DNA of 64,000 nucleotides, from contig CM022301.1 of NCBI GenBank assembly GCA_011799875.1, positions 89,113,667 through 89,177,666 of the forward strand, in the 5' to 3' direction. Below are positions 41,076 through 52,759 of the stretch, piece by piece; position 1 is the first letter of the stretch, and every line of letters starts with the position of its first letter. Source of the stretch: Thinopyrum elongatum. Its lineage: Eukaryota; Streptophyta; Magnoliopsida; Poales; Poaceae. Under the pieces are notes generated by a model. That model was not told where the DNA came from, ran no database searches, and saw only the letters and a program-made list of their open reading frames with translations. Both the position numbers and the translations under genes were made by a program.

Positions 41076-42749
41076 TGATACGTCTCCAACGTATCTATAA
41101 TTTTTTATTGTTCCATGCTATTATATTATCTATCTTGGATGTTTTATATGCATTTATATGCTATTTTATATGATTTTTGGGACTAACCTATTAACCTAGA
41201 GCCCAGTACCAGTTTCTGTTTTTTCCTTGTTTTTGAGTTTCGCAGAAAAGGAATATCAAACGGAGTCCAATTGAGCTGAAAATTTACGACGATTGTTTTT
41301 GGACCAAAAGAAGCCCACGGAGTACCGAAGATGCACCAGAAGAGTCCCGAGGCCACCACAAGGGTGGAGGGTGCTCCCACCCCCCTAGGGCGCGCCCTCC
41401 GACCTTGTGGGCCCCTCGTGGACTCCCCTGACTTGTTCTCGACTCCAACACCTCTTATATATCCCCAAACCTCCAGAACAAAACCTAGATCGGGAGTTCC
41501 GCCGCCGCAAGCCTCTGTAGTCACCAAAAACCAATCTAGACCCCGTTCTGGCACCCTGCCGGAGGGGGAAATCATCACCGGTGGCCATCTTCATCATCCC
41601 GGCGCTCTCCATGACGAGGAGGGAGTAGTTCACCCTCGGGGTTGAGGGTATGTACCAGTAGCTATGTGTTTGATCTCTCTCTCTCTCTCGTGTTCTTGAT
41701 TTGGCACGATCTTGATGTACCGCGAGCTTTGCTATTATAGTTGGATCTTATGATGTTTCTCCCCCTCTACCTTCTTGTAATGGATTGAGTTTTCCCTTTG
41801 AAGTTATCTTATCGGATTGAGTCTTTAAGGATTTGAGAACACTTGATGTATGTCTTGCATGTGTTTATCTGTGGTGACAATGGGATATTCACGTGATCTA
41901 CTTGATGTATGTTTTGGTGATCAACTTGCGGGTTCTGTGACCTCGTGAACTTATGCATAGGGGTTGGCACACGTTTTCGTCTTGACTCTCCGGTAGAAAC
42001 TTTGGGGCACTCTTTGAAGTTCTTTGTGTTGGTTTGAATAGATGAATCTGAGATTGTGTGATGCATATCGTATAATCAAACCCGCGGATACTTGTGGTGA
42101 CATTGGAGTATTTAGGTGACATTAGGGTTTTGGTTGATGTGTATCTTAAGGTGTTATTTTAGTACGAACTCTAGGGCTATTTGTGGCACTTATAGGAATA
42201 GCCCAATAGATCGATCAGAAAGAATAACTTTGAGGAGGTTTCGTATCCTACAATAATCTCTTCGTTTATTTTCCGCTATTAGTGACTTTGGAGTGACTCT
42301 TTGTTGCACGTTGAAGGATTGTTATATGATCTAATTATGTTATCATTGTTGAGAGAACTTGCACTAATGAAAGTATGAACCCTAGGCCTTGTTTTGAAGC
42401 ATTGCAATACCGTTTTCGCTCACTTTTGTTACTAGTTATCTTGCTGTTTTTATATTTTCAGATTACAAAAACCTATATCTACCATCCATATTGCACTTGT
42501 ATCACCATCTCTTCACCGAACTAGTGCACCTATACAATTTATCATTGTATTGGGTGTGTTGGGGACACAAGAGACTCTTTGTTATTTGGTTGCAGGGTTG
42601 TTTGAGAGAGACCATCTTCATCCTACGCCTCCCACGGATTGATAAACCTTAGGTCATCCACTTGAGGGAAATTTGCTACTGTCCTACAAAACTCTGCACT
42701 TGGAGGCCCAACACGAGTCTACAAGAAGAAGGTTGCGTAGTAGACATCA
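41076..42749 (+). repeat. 3' LTR of the nested element
   Basis: TGATACGTCTCCAACGTATC to ...GTAGTAGACATCA, 1674 bp. It is preceded by AAGCTTGGGGATGC (41061-41074), which occupies the polypurine-tract position. Confidence 0.95.
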
Positions 42750-44215
42750 ATGGTCGAAACCACGATTGCAAGGGATCAATTCGTAGATACAAGATGAACT
42801 TGTACCAAGGAAATAATTATTTTTACGAGCAGCTTCCATGATAAGTTCTACATCGGGTCCATGGGCATGAACACAAAAGTTCAAGGTCGACTCCCACTTC
42901 TTCAATGCATCACCTTTCATTCACTTCTCGCCTTTAATGAAGTTGAAATGTTGAAAATTTATCTGGCGTAACACCAGTAGTGAGTGACCCGTAGAAGTTT
43001 CTGGGGTCTCGCAGATGGCAGAAGCATAGATACAACCCACAGGGACATTTTACGAATCTATACAACCATCAACCAAAGCAAGGGATATGAGTTCGAAAGC
43101 AAAGTGTCGAAGTCAAAGCAGATGATACAATTTACCGAAGGTATTTGTATCAGGGAAGAACTCACAAGGTTATTGAATACGATGGACAGTGTCGGGTATA
43201 ATCCAACAGGGATTTGGTGGTCCACAAGGGATCTGATGTGAGTAATGGTACTCAACCAGAAGAAGAAAGAATGCAAAGGCTCAGATTATAGAATCATCTG
43301 ATTAAGCCAAAGTTTGAATTCGAAGGGTTTATGATTCCAGAGGCAGAGGCTCTAATAAAAGATGGGTATGTTGAATAGAGTTAGATGGCCAATCAATCAA
43401 GGATTGATTTACCGAGAACCAGCTCATGTCCAGAATGACGTCAGAGCCGGAAGAATGAATTAGTAGGAAACAACTGATGATTGCGAGTATTCGTAGCAGA
43501 TTGAATCAAGGGGCTCAAAATGGTAATGACAAGAGATGTCAACGGAGATTACTATACATAGGGAATTAACCATAAGACAAGCATGCAAGACTTTCAAGAG
43601 CAATAGGTTGCAGAGAATTTTCGTAAGATCGATTGACAGTGGGAAGGATGTTGCTAAGCACATGATCAACTAGGGATGAACGAATCCCTGATAAGTGTGG
43701 GGAATTATTCGTAGGTGTGTTCAGGCGGAGAAGAACTGCAAGGCAGTAGGTTCAGAGAATTCTCGAAACATCGGATAGTCATTCGATATGTCGGATAGAA
43801 CAAAAGAGTGACTGGAATGAATATATGTACGACGAGTGTAAGTAGTTATTAGTCAGGATTTATCGGTGGTTAGGAACTGCAAAGCAGTGGGCACAGGGTC
43901 TCGGGAACATCGAGAAGTATCTTCAGAGTCTTCTGGCAAAGCAAGCGGTCATCGGTAGTGAAGGGGCTCTCCGGGAGAAAGTGGTTACGAAAACCTAGTG
44001 TTAGAGTTGGCAAAATTATTTAACCCAAATAGAAGAGAGATCAGTGTCCCAGAGTATAGACGAGGAATAAAAGATCCTAATACCACCCAATTGGCGACGT
44101 GGGCCCATAAGCCACACAGCCAAGTTAGTAAAATAGTTTTTGGACCACTAGACTCAACTTCGGCCAAGGAGTTGGAAAGGGGGATTCCTACAGGCAGTCG
44201 GCTCTGATACCAACC
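42750..44215 (-). other. LARD interior, right part
   Basis: The continuation of the interior on the PBS side after the nested element. No coding motifs seen; the adjacent ATGGT (42750-42754) is the nested element's duplication. Confidence 0.6.
44200..44212 (-). other. Primer-binding site, initiator tRNA-Met type
   Basis: The minus strand reads TGGTATCAGAGCC, the standard complement of the tRNA-iMet 3' end, beginning three bases inside the LTR edge. It fixes the element's orientation. Confidence 0.9.
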
Positions 44216-47200
44216 TATGACGACCCCGGCTTAATCGTGCACTAATCATACACGCAAATGCACATGATCAAGCCTAAGGACTCACTTGAAGATATCACAA
44301 CACAACTCTAAAACATAAATAAAGTCATACAAGCTTTATATTACAAGCCAGGGCCTTGAGGGCTCGAATACATAGCTCGATGGCATACAAGTGTCAGCGG
44401 AAGCATCAGATATCTGGGTACATATATAACAGAGTTACAGATAGGCCTTTAACAAGGCGGGGCAAAATAAAATACTACGATCGAAAGGCGTAGGCCTCCT
44501 GCCTAGGACCCTCCGAACCTACTCCTGGTCGTCGGTCGGTTCCTCGTAGTAGTACTCGCCGGGAGGGTAGTAGTAGTAGTAACCGTCAGCGGGGGCAGCA
44601 GGCTCCGGGGCTCCGTCGTCTAGTTGCGACAAATGGATATGGGAAGAAAAAGAAAGCAAAGCAAACATGAGTACTCATCTGAAGTACTCAGCAAGCAAGG
44701 ATCTACACTACATATGCATCATTTTCAAAGGAGGGCTGTATATGTGGACTGGGCTGCAGAAATGCCAGAATAGAGGGAAAGCCTAGTCCTATCGAAGACT
44801 AGCATCTTCAAGCATCTTCATCGGTCTTGCAGCATTAGAAGAGTGCAGATTAACATAAAGTAAAGTAGTAGTAGTGTAATCAACCTCGCCCAGAGATCCT
44901 TCCTCGACATCCTGCGAGAAAGCAATCCCAGAGCCATACTATCCATTTCATCTCAAGTCACCAGTTCTAGTTGTACCGATCGGGATACAACTCCGAGTGT
45001 CCGTTACCGTAGGACAGGCTATCGATAGATTGTTTCTTCCCTGCAGGGGTGCACCAACTTACCCACCACGCTCGATTGACTCCGGCCGGACACACTTTAC
45101 TGGGTCATGCCCGGCCTTGGCCAAACGATATGCCGCAACCCGACCTAGGCTTAATAGAGAGGTCAGCACGCCGGACTAAACCTATGCACCCAGGGGTCTT
45201 GGGCCATCGACCCGGGAACTCCTGCACGTTATGGGGCCACCGAGAGCAGACCTAGCAACCCCTCATACAAGCGCGGTTGCGTTCCCAGTCCAACTCGGCA
45301 TGCGCCGCTCCTTACTGGCGTCAATTAAGCTTCGGCTGATGTATACGACGCAGAACGCCCATACTATGCCCACGTGATGGTTAGTGCTATCAGGCCAGAG
45401 GCCCCTCGGATCAAATATCCAAACCGTTAGTGTGTTGGTAGTGCGGTAACGAGCAGAGACTCATGAAAGATGTGACCCCGTCGCCCCGTCTCGAGGACTT
45501 GCGGCAAGGGCTAAGAATGCCCGGCCACGCCTCGTATTCATTTCTCGGGCACCATCCAGGTCCACTCGACTCCATATCACTCTCATCATAATCTCGTGCG
45601 GGTACCCCTCAGGGCCGACCCGTCTTTATCCAGAATAAACAGTATCAACAATAATGTAAAGGCATCCGTGTGGCTACCATATCAAGAAGGAATCCGAGGC
45701 ATCACCCTCGTTGGATCCCCACCTGACATAAACATCAAGGTGAACGGAGGAGGAATCACCCTCGAGGTCCACTCTTGAGGAGTTGCGCGACGATGTCGTT
45801 ATCGGGGGTGGTGTAGGAGGAATCACCCTCGCTGACCACGACCAATTAACTAACCTACAAGGTTATCATTAGAAGTGCTGACGAGGTATCACCCTCGGCA
45901 CTCGATAGTAACCCAGTAGCGTCGGACAACTAAGGGGGAGTGATGTGCAGTGCCGGGGCCTGGTCTTCAATCCCGTAGATCGGGTCTTCTGATGATCCAG
46001 CGAGGCAGTCGGGAAAAAGTGGGGTCTCTGCTGGGTCTCTACCCATCCTATACTAAACAGTTTAGGATAAGCAGGTAGGTAACAATAGCAGGTTACAATA
46101 AACAGGCTATGCAGCAGAAATAGGATATCAGCAGCAGCAGTAACTTCTAATGCAAGCATAAGAGAGAAGAGAGTAGGCGATATCGGAATGCTCAAAAGGG
46201 GGGTGCTTGCCTGGTTGTTTTGCAAACACCAACTGGTCTTCGGCGAGGTAGATGATCATCGAGTCATTGTCGGTCTCGGGGTCTATAGAGAGAAAGGGGG
46301 AGAAGAAACAAATAAATACACGGCAACGAAAGTAATCACAAAACAATACATGGCACTACGCGGTGTTAGGGGTGACCTAACGCAGTGATACACGTCGTAG
46401 GTGAAGCGGGAAAATATCTGGGATATTTTCCCGGCTCTGGGCATCTGTCAGACAGATGAACCAGAGGGGAAGGTTACATGTTCAGGTAGTTAGAGGCATG
46501 TGACAGATAAACGGAGAGCGTATTCTGATTCGTCTTGTCGTTCTGAGCAACTTTCATATATAAAGTTTTTCCATCTGAGCTACGGTTTATTTTCTACGGA
46601 TTTTCAAAGATTATAACATTTTTAGAAATTATTTAAATTAACAGAAAATGAATTACTGCGTCAGCCTGACGTCAGCAATGCGTCAGCGGTCAGCTGAGCT
46701 GCTGACTGGTCAAACTGACAGGTGGGGCCCACCTGTCAGCCTCTCTGGGTTTAATAGAGGTTTAAACTAATCTAACAGGGTTAATTAGTGGGGTGGACCC
46801 CGGTTGTTAGTGTCTGATTAGTGATTAGTTTATTTTTAAAAACCTATTTAGCTAATTAACCACGCAGGCCCACTGGTCAGTGTCTGGACCAGCCTAGTCA
46901 GCGCGTTGACCCGAGTCAACGGGGTCAACAGGGCTGCGGGGCCCATCGGCCAGTGACCCAGGCGGGTCCACGTGGCGGCCAGGTCAGCGGGCGGCGCCGG
47001 AGTTGCTCTGGCGACCGTTTTCGTGGCGGTTGGTCGCCAGAGTCGGGCAGAATTCTGCTGTGGTGCGCCGTTCGCAGCGCGCGGGGCGGCGTTCGAAAGC
47101 CAGCGACGTCGCGCATCCGATGGGACGGACGGGAGGTCGCGGGGTGGCCCGTGGTGACGGCGGTGTCGAGCGCTGCGGCGGCCGGAGATGGGAGAGGCCG

Positions 47201-48371
47201 AATCTGGGGCTACGGGGTTCGGCAGGACGCGCGGCTGGGCTCACTGGGCTCCTGGAAGTACCAGGAGCTCGTGGCCGTGCTCAGGCAAGGGCTGCGACAG
47301 CGGTGGCCACGGGGTGGAGCAGGCAACGGCGGCGAGCTTCGGCCTCGACGGCGTCGGCGGCTATGGGCACCAAAACGAGCGGGCGGAAAGGGGTTTCGAG
47401 CGGGTAGCTCACCGAGGGGCACACGGTGGCCGGCGAAAAGCTTAGGAGCTACAGCAATGGCGAATCGAGGCGGCGATCGACGGCGGCCGTAGAGGAAGAA
47501 GGCGAGCCAGTCCGGCGATGCAGAGCCCCTCGACCCGCGCGCATGGTTGGGGATGAAGCGGCCGACATCGGCGAGCCCAGTGAACGGGTCGGAGAGGCGG
47601 ATGGAGCACGGTGGCCGCGATGGAGCGCGGTGTGGCGACGGCGGCGCTCGGCTTGTCGCGGAGAGGGAGAGGGAGAGGCGAGCGAGTGAGGTGGAGGGGG
47701 AGAAGTGAGGGCGGCGTCCAGGGGGGAGGGATAGGGCTCGGCCTTATCCCTCCAGCCACCTGCCTCGTCGCGGTGGTGAGCAGCGACTGGAGGAGGCGCG
47801 CTTGGCCACCAGAACGGCGACACGGCGACGGGGGTGAGAGAAAAGGTGAGGTGGGCTGGGCCGTGCGCTCTGTGCACTAGAGCCCAGCGCCACAGTAGCG
47901 TAGGCCCTTTGCTTATTTTAATTTTCTGTTTTCTGATTTTATTTCTGTTTGGTAAAATGTTTGGCTACAATTTGGCTTTTGTAAAATAGGTGATTTGGTC
48001 AAATCAAATACTAGGCAATATCTAGTACTGCCAGAAATTGTTTGGGGTAATTTTTGAATTCATTTGGTTTTTAATTAAATCATTTGGCAATTAAAAATTG
48101 CTATATTAGCACTGTTTTAGGAGGTTAGACTCATCTAGGGGTTTTAGGTGATGTTGTTTTTCTTAACATAAATAGTTATGGATTATTTTCTATTTAATGA
48201 ACATTTTAGTTTCTGATTTGAACAACTTTTATTTTTCACTTTAATTTAAATTGAAGTTTGAATTAGGAATTTGAAATGTGATATGATGCAATAATGATCA
48301 AGCACTGTTAATCATGATGACATGGCATTAACAGTGGGAGGTTACTGTGGCTAATGACATGGGGTGTTACA
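44216..48371 (-). repeat. 5' LTR of the LARD-like element
   Basis: Same content as 28824-32974, with scattered, mostly C/T and G/A changes. Its inner terminus reads CGTCATA where the other copy reads CATCACA, so the final CA has mutated. The element's minus-strand transcription would start in this copy. Confidence 0.93.
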
Positions 48372-48376
48372 CCAGT

Positions 48377-50938
48377 TACACACCGCAGCCACCACCATGG
48401 CAGCAATCCCTATGTGAATTGTTAGTAAGGCCGCCTACATCCACTCGTTTTGTTGTGCCAATTGAAGGGATGACCTATTTCTCATGCTTCCTTGTTTGAT
48501 ACATCAACTCACATTTACACCACAAATACAGTTATACCATGTGAGATTACTACGTGGCATGGAAATTAATCTCGGCATGCCCATCACCTATGATTAATTG
48601 TTAAAACTATGAATCAATCATACTATGTGGTAGTTTTCTTGTTTTCGATTCGACTCGATCTATAACTTCTGAAGCCGATAAATTAGAGTCTTGGTGCATT
48701 TCTTAATAGCGTAATTCAGCGTTGTACCTTGCCTATAGGAATCTTTTGGCTAATATTCTAACACAAGCCATTCTTTAAGATGGCTTGTGCATTCAATTTG
48801 TCCATTAGCATTGCATTTTATTTGGATAGGGTATAGAAGGGATGCCATCAGGTATCTGATGCTTGGTCTTGTTTCTTGTTAGATTGGTAGACAGCGAGAA
48901 GGAAACGGGCTTTTGCGACACTAGCTGCTCTCATACCAAGAGCTTCCTGTTACTATACCCCCTTTTACAATTAATCAATTGTTTCGTTCTTCTGCAGCTG
49001 GCTTTTGTGTTTGATTCTCAGTTAGATGTCTGATTTAATCCATTATTAAACCATGATTTGTGAATAATGTTTGCTTATAGTTTATCTGAACTCATTTTTT
49101 GTGTGTTTACCCACTTTTTTGTTTCGCTGTTCTTAGTTCTCTGTGATGATGAAAACAGATGACGAGTCTGATGTCATCCATTCTATTAAACCATGTGGTA
49201 GACATTTGTCTCAGAGAACATTAGTTAGTTCGTATGTTTTGTTTTTCCTGTTCTTTTAGTGTCGCCAGCATTATGGGGAAGACAATTGGTGTCCGATCTA
49301 TTTGATGATAAATTTCTCCTCCTCGTTCTGAATGTCTAATCGGTATCATACATTCTGTCATGTCAATTGACACGTTGACCAATGGCAAAGAACTCCTACA
49401 AGAGATGCACAGTAGGTGTCTTTTCCTACAAAATAAAGAACTCATATACTGTATATGTATGACTTGATGGGAGAAGTGATGATATCATAACCATTCACAT
49501 TTTTGCATTCACTGTGATGATCAACTTACATCATGCACTACCATATGATCTCCCATTGCTATTTTTATAGTTGAGATATTTTTATATGGTTAAACTTTTC
49601 AGTTCTCATAACATATGGACTGAAATTTGATATTGGTATGGCAATTTCATCGCAATGCAATACTTTTATTCGATTCCAAGTCAGAAGTCTCAACCACATT
49701 GCTTTATTTCCTTCTATTTTGTCTTCCTGTTTTTTGTTTTCATTTCTCATGAGTTGAATGGATGTGAGGATCCTTTTCCCAAATGATCGACTGTGATTAT
49801 AATATGCGCAAGTGTAATCCCATGAGGATTCCAAGCCAAAAATCTGATCCATCATATTAACTTTTCGCATTAGTCTCTTTTGATGTTTACTCCTGGTGAA
49901 TATTTTGAATGGCTATGATGGTTCTTTTTTCCATATTATCATGCAGTACTTAAGAATTTCTCCAATTGACACCACAAATCCAGTTACATTATGATGATTT
50001 CTTCAACTTGGCATCGAACTCTGGATCAATCATACTCCATGGTACTATTTTCTTGTTTTTTATTTGATTTAGTCGATAATTTATGAAGGCAATAAATTAG
50101 AGTCTCTGGTGCGCTTCTTAGTAGAGTAATTCAGGGTTGTATGTTGCCAAGAGGAATCTTTGGGCTAAGATTCTGGCACAAGCGATTCTTCGATATGGCC
50201 TGTGCATTCAACTTATCCATACATATCTTAGCATTGAACTAAATTTTGTTTGTTTAGGGTAGAAGGGATGCCATGAGGTATCTGATGCTTGGTCTTCTTT
50301 CATGGCCTTGTTTCTCGTTAGATTGGTAGACACTGAGAAGGAAACGAGTTTTTGTGACACTGGCTGCTCTCATACCAGGAGCTTCCAGTTAATATAGCCC
50401 CGTTTACATCATATTAGATGTCCGATGCAATCCATTCCATTAAACCAAGGGGACAAAATGAGGCAGTTGTCTGAGAGAGCATCTAACACTTTTGCTCTGT
50501 CCAAAACACATTTTTCTGTACATTTCTGCCTTTTTAAATTGTAGTTCTTAGTTCTCTGTGATGATGAAAATAGATGATGAGTCTGATGTAATCCATTGTA
50601 TTAAACCATGTGGACAATCAAGGCATTTATCTGAGAGATCATGTGCTTCCCCTTACTTTTATTTCAATTTATTTTACTGTATGATAGTGTTGCTGGCATT
50701 ATGAGGAAGACAACTATTGTCTGATCTATTTGAAAATAAATTCCTCCTACTCATTTTTAATGTATAATCGGCGTCATACAACCTATGCCAAGAACTTCTA
50801 CACTGTGTTGATAGCATAAATTTTATATTGTGTGGTACTACAACTTGCTTTATTTTGTTCTATTTTATTTTTCTGATCCATCTTGGTTTATTTCGTTCTA
50901 TTTTTTTCTTCTGATTTCTCCCTGTGATATTTGTGCAG
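48377..50938 (+). other. Helitron body: diverged 1.4-kb tandem duplication upstream of the 14-3-3 exon
   Basis: Two related units, from about 48500 and about 49950, share long phrases: ACACCACAAAT.CAGTTA, AATAAATTAGAGTCT.TGGTGC, GGATGCCAT.AGGTATCTGATG, GTTAGATTGGTAGACA and TCTTAGTTCTCTGTGATGAT. It ends at the acceptor TTGTGCAG just before the 14-3-3 exon, so it probably was intron sequence of the captured gene. No coding exon found here. Confidence 0.6.
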
Positions 50939-52759
50939 GTACCTGATACGTCTCCGTCGTATCTATAATTTTTTATTGTTTCGTGCCAATATTATATAAC
51001 TTTTACATACTTTTGGCAACAATTTATATGATTTATTGGACTAACCTATTGATCCAGTGCCTAGTGCAAGTTCCTATTTATTGCATGTTTTGTGTTTCGC
51101 AGAATATCCATATCAAACGAAGTCCAAACGCGATAAAAATTTACGGAGAATTATTTTGGAATATTTGTGATTTTGGGAAGGTGGAATCAACGCAAACGGA
51201 GGCCCACAGCCACCACGAGACACCAGGGCGCGCCCTAGGGCCCAGGCGCGTGGTGGTGGGTTGTGCCCTCCTTGTAAGTCGGTTGGAGCTCTACTTCGGG
51301 CACAAGGAAGCTTATATCCGAAAAACAATCGTGTTAAAATCTCAGCGCAATTGGAGTTACGGATCTCCGGGAATGTAAGAAACGGTTTTCGGCCAGAAAA
51401 TAGGAACGCGAAACAGAAGAGAACAGAGAGGGAGATCCAATCTCGGAGGGGATCCTGCTCCTCCGCCACCATGGAGACCATGGACCAGCGGGGGAACTCT
51501 CCTCCCATCTAGGGGGGAGGCCAAGGAAGAAGAAGAAGGAGGGAGGCTCTCTCCCACTCTCTCCCGGTGGCGCCGGAGCGCCACCGGGGCAATCATCGTG
51601 TGACGGCGATCTACTCCAACAACTCCGTCATCTTCACCAACAACTCCATCGCCTTCCTCCATCTATATTCAGCGGTACACTCTCCCGCAACCTGATGTAC
51701 CCTCTACTTGAACATGGTGCTTTATGCTTCATACTATTATCCAATGATATGTTGCCATCTTACGATGTCTGAGTAGATTTTTGTTGTCCTACAAGTAATT
51801 GGTGAATTGCTATGGTTGGTTGTGGTTATGTTGCTGTCCTTTGGTGCCCATCATATGAGCACGCGTGTGGATCACACCATAGGGTTAGTTGTATGTTGAT
51901 AGGACTATGCATTGGAGGACAAGGGTGACAGAAGCTTCTTCCTAAACATAGAAATTGATACGTATGGGATTGAAGGGGGACCAATAAATATCTTAATGTT
52001 ATGGTTGGGTTTTACCTTAATGAATGTTAGTAGTTGCGGATGCTTGCTAATAGTTCCAATCATAAGTGCATAGAATTCCAAGTAAGGGACGACATGCTAG
52101 CAGTGGCCTCTCCCACATAAAAACTTGCTATCGGTCTAGTAACGTAGTTAATTGCTAAGGGACAATTCCGCAAATCCTACCACCACTAATCCACACTCGT
52201 TTTACTAAACTTAATTGTTTCTTTATTTAAACAACACCTAACTTTTATTTTCACGTTCTTTATTATCTTGCAAACCTATCCTTCCACACCTACAAAGTAC
52301 TTCTAGTTTTATTCTTGTTCTAGGTAAAGCAAACGTTAAGTGTGCGTAGAGTTGTATCGGTGGTCGATAGAACTTGAGGGATTATTTGTTCTGCCTTTAG
52401 CTCCTTGTTGGGTTCAACACTTTTATTTATCGAAAAAGGCTACAAACGATCCCCTATACTTTTGGGTTATCAGTACCTTGTAGAGTTTAAGATTGGTGCG
52501 GAGAGGAAAGAAGCTGCCGAGAGCGCCATGAACGCGTACAAAGCTGATGCTCTGGTTACTGGCAAGGAAATTTTTAAGTGCACATATAGACATGACAAGT
52601 AGATCCTTCGGGCTGAGTTTTGCGCATTTTTTGCAGGACATTAGCCCTTGCAGATTTGGCTCTACTCATTCCATCAGGCTTGGGCTTGCACTCAACTTTT
52701 CTGGGTTCTACTATGAGACCTCGAACTCCCTTGACCAAGCTTGCAACCTTGCAAAGCAG
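50939..52759 (+). pseudogene. 14-3-3 (GF14) gene fragment, captured and interrupted by a solo LTR
   Basis: Exon A: 50939-50943 plus 52478-52554, after the acceptor TTGTGCAG. It encodes [20 protein letters not shown]..., the 14-3-3 helix that carries the conserved GAERKEAAES. An 82-bp intron (52555-52636) follows. Exon B: 52637-52759, encoding ...[20 protein letters not shown]...CNLAKQ, matching the conserved [15 protein letters not shown]..., and ending at a donor GT. Exon B has an inserted and a missing base that shift and restore the frame. The solo LTR 50944-52472 sits five bases into exon A. 14-3-3 proteins bind phosphoserine targets; only the middle of the protein is present, with no preceding or following exons found. 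The retained introns speak for DNA capture and against a processed copy. Confidence 0.85.
50944..52472 (+). mobile_element. Solo LTR in the 14-3-3 exon, GTACC duplication
   Basis: TGATACGTCTCCGTCGTATC to ...TTTTGGGTTATCA, 1529 bp, with GTACC at 50939-50943 and 52473-52477. It has the same terminal style as the LTR at 3911-5293. Confidence 0.93.

Larger units (their letters stand above)
34765..42749 (+). mobile_element. Complete non-autonomous LTR retrotransposon nested in the LARD
   Basis: LTRs at 34765-36421 and 41076-42749; perfect duplication ATGGT (34760-34764 and 42750-42754); tRNA-Asp PBS at 36432-36449. The interior has a single acidic open frame (36611-37582) of unknown function, then about 3.5 kb of non-coding sequence with diverged tandem units. 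There is no gag, protease, RT or integrase, so it must use proteins of a partner element. It is the same family as the solo LTR at 1615-3214. Confidence 0.95.
28824..48371 (-). mobile_element. LARD-like non-autonomous LTR retrotransposon with about 4.15-kb LTRs
   Basis: Two long direct repeats (28824-32974 and 44216-48371) are flanked by the perfect duplication CCAGT (28819-28823 and 48372-48376). Minus-strand order: 5' LTR on the right, initiator-Met-type PBS at 44200-44212, a non-coding interior, a polypurine tract at 32975-32988, 3' LTR on the left. After removing the nested element the interior is only about 3.25 kb and shows no gag or pol. Long LTRs around a short non-coding core are the hallmark of Triticeae LARDs. 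Between 28826 and about 29289 I count 11 substitutions between the LTRs (about 2.4%). Confidence 0.92.
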
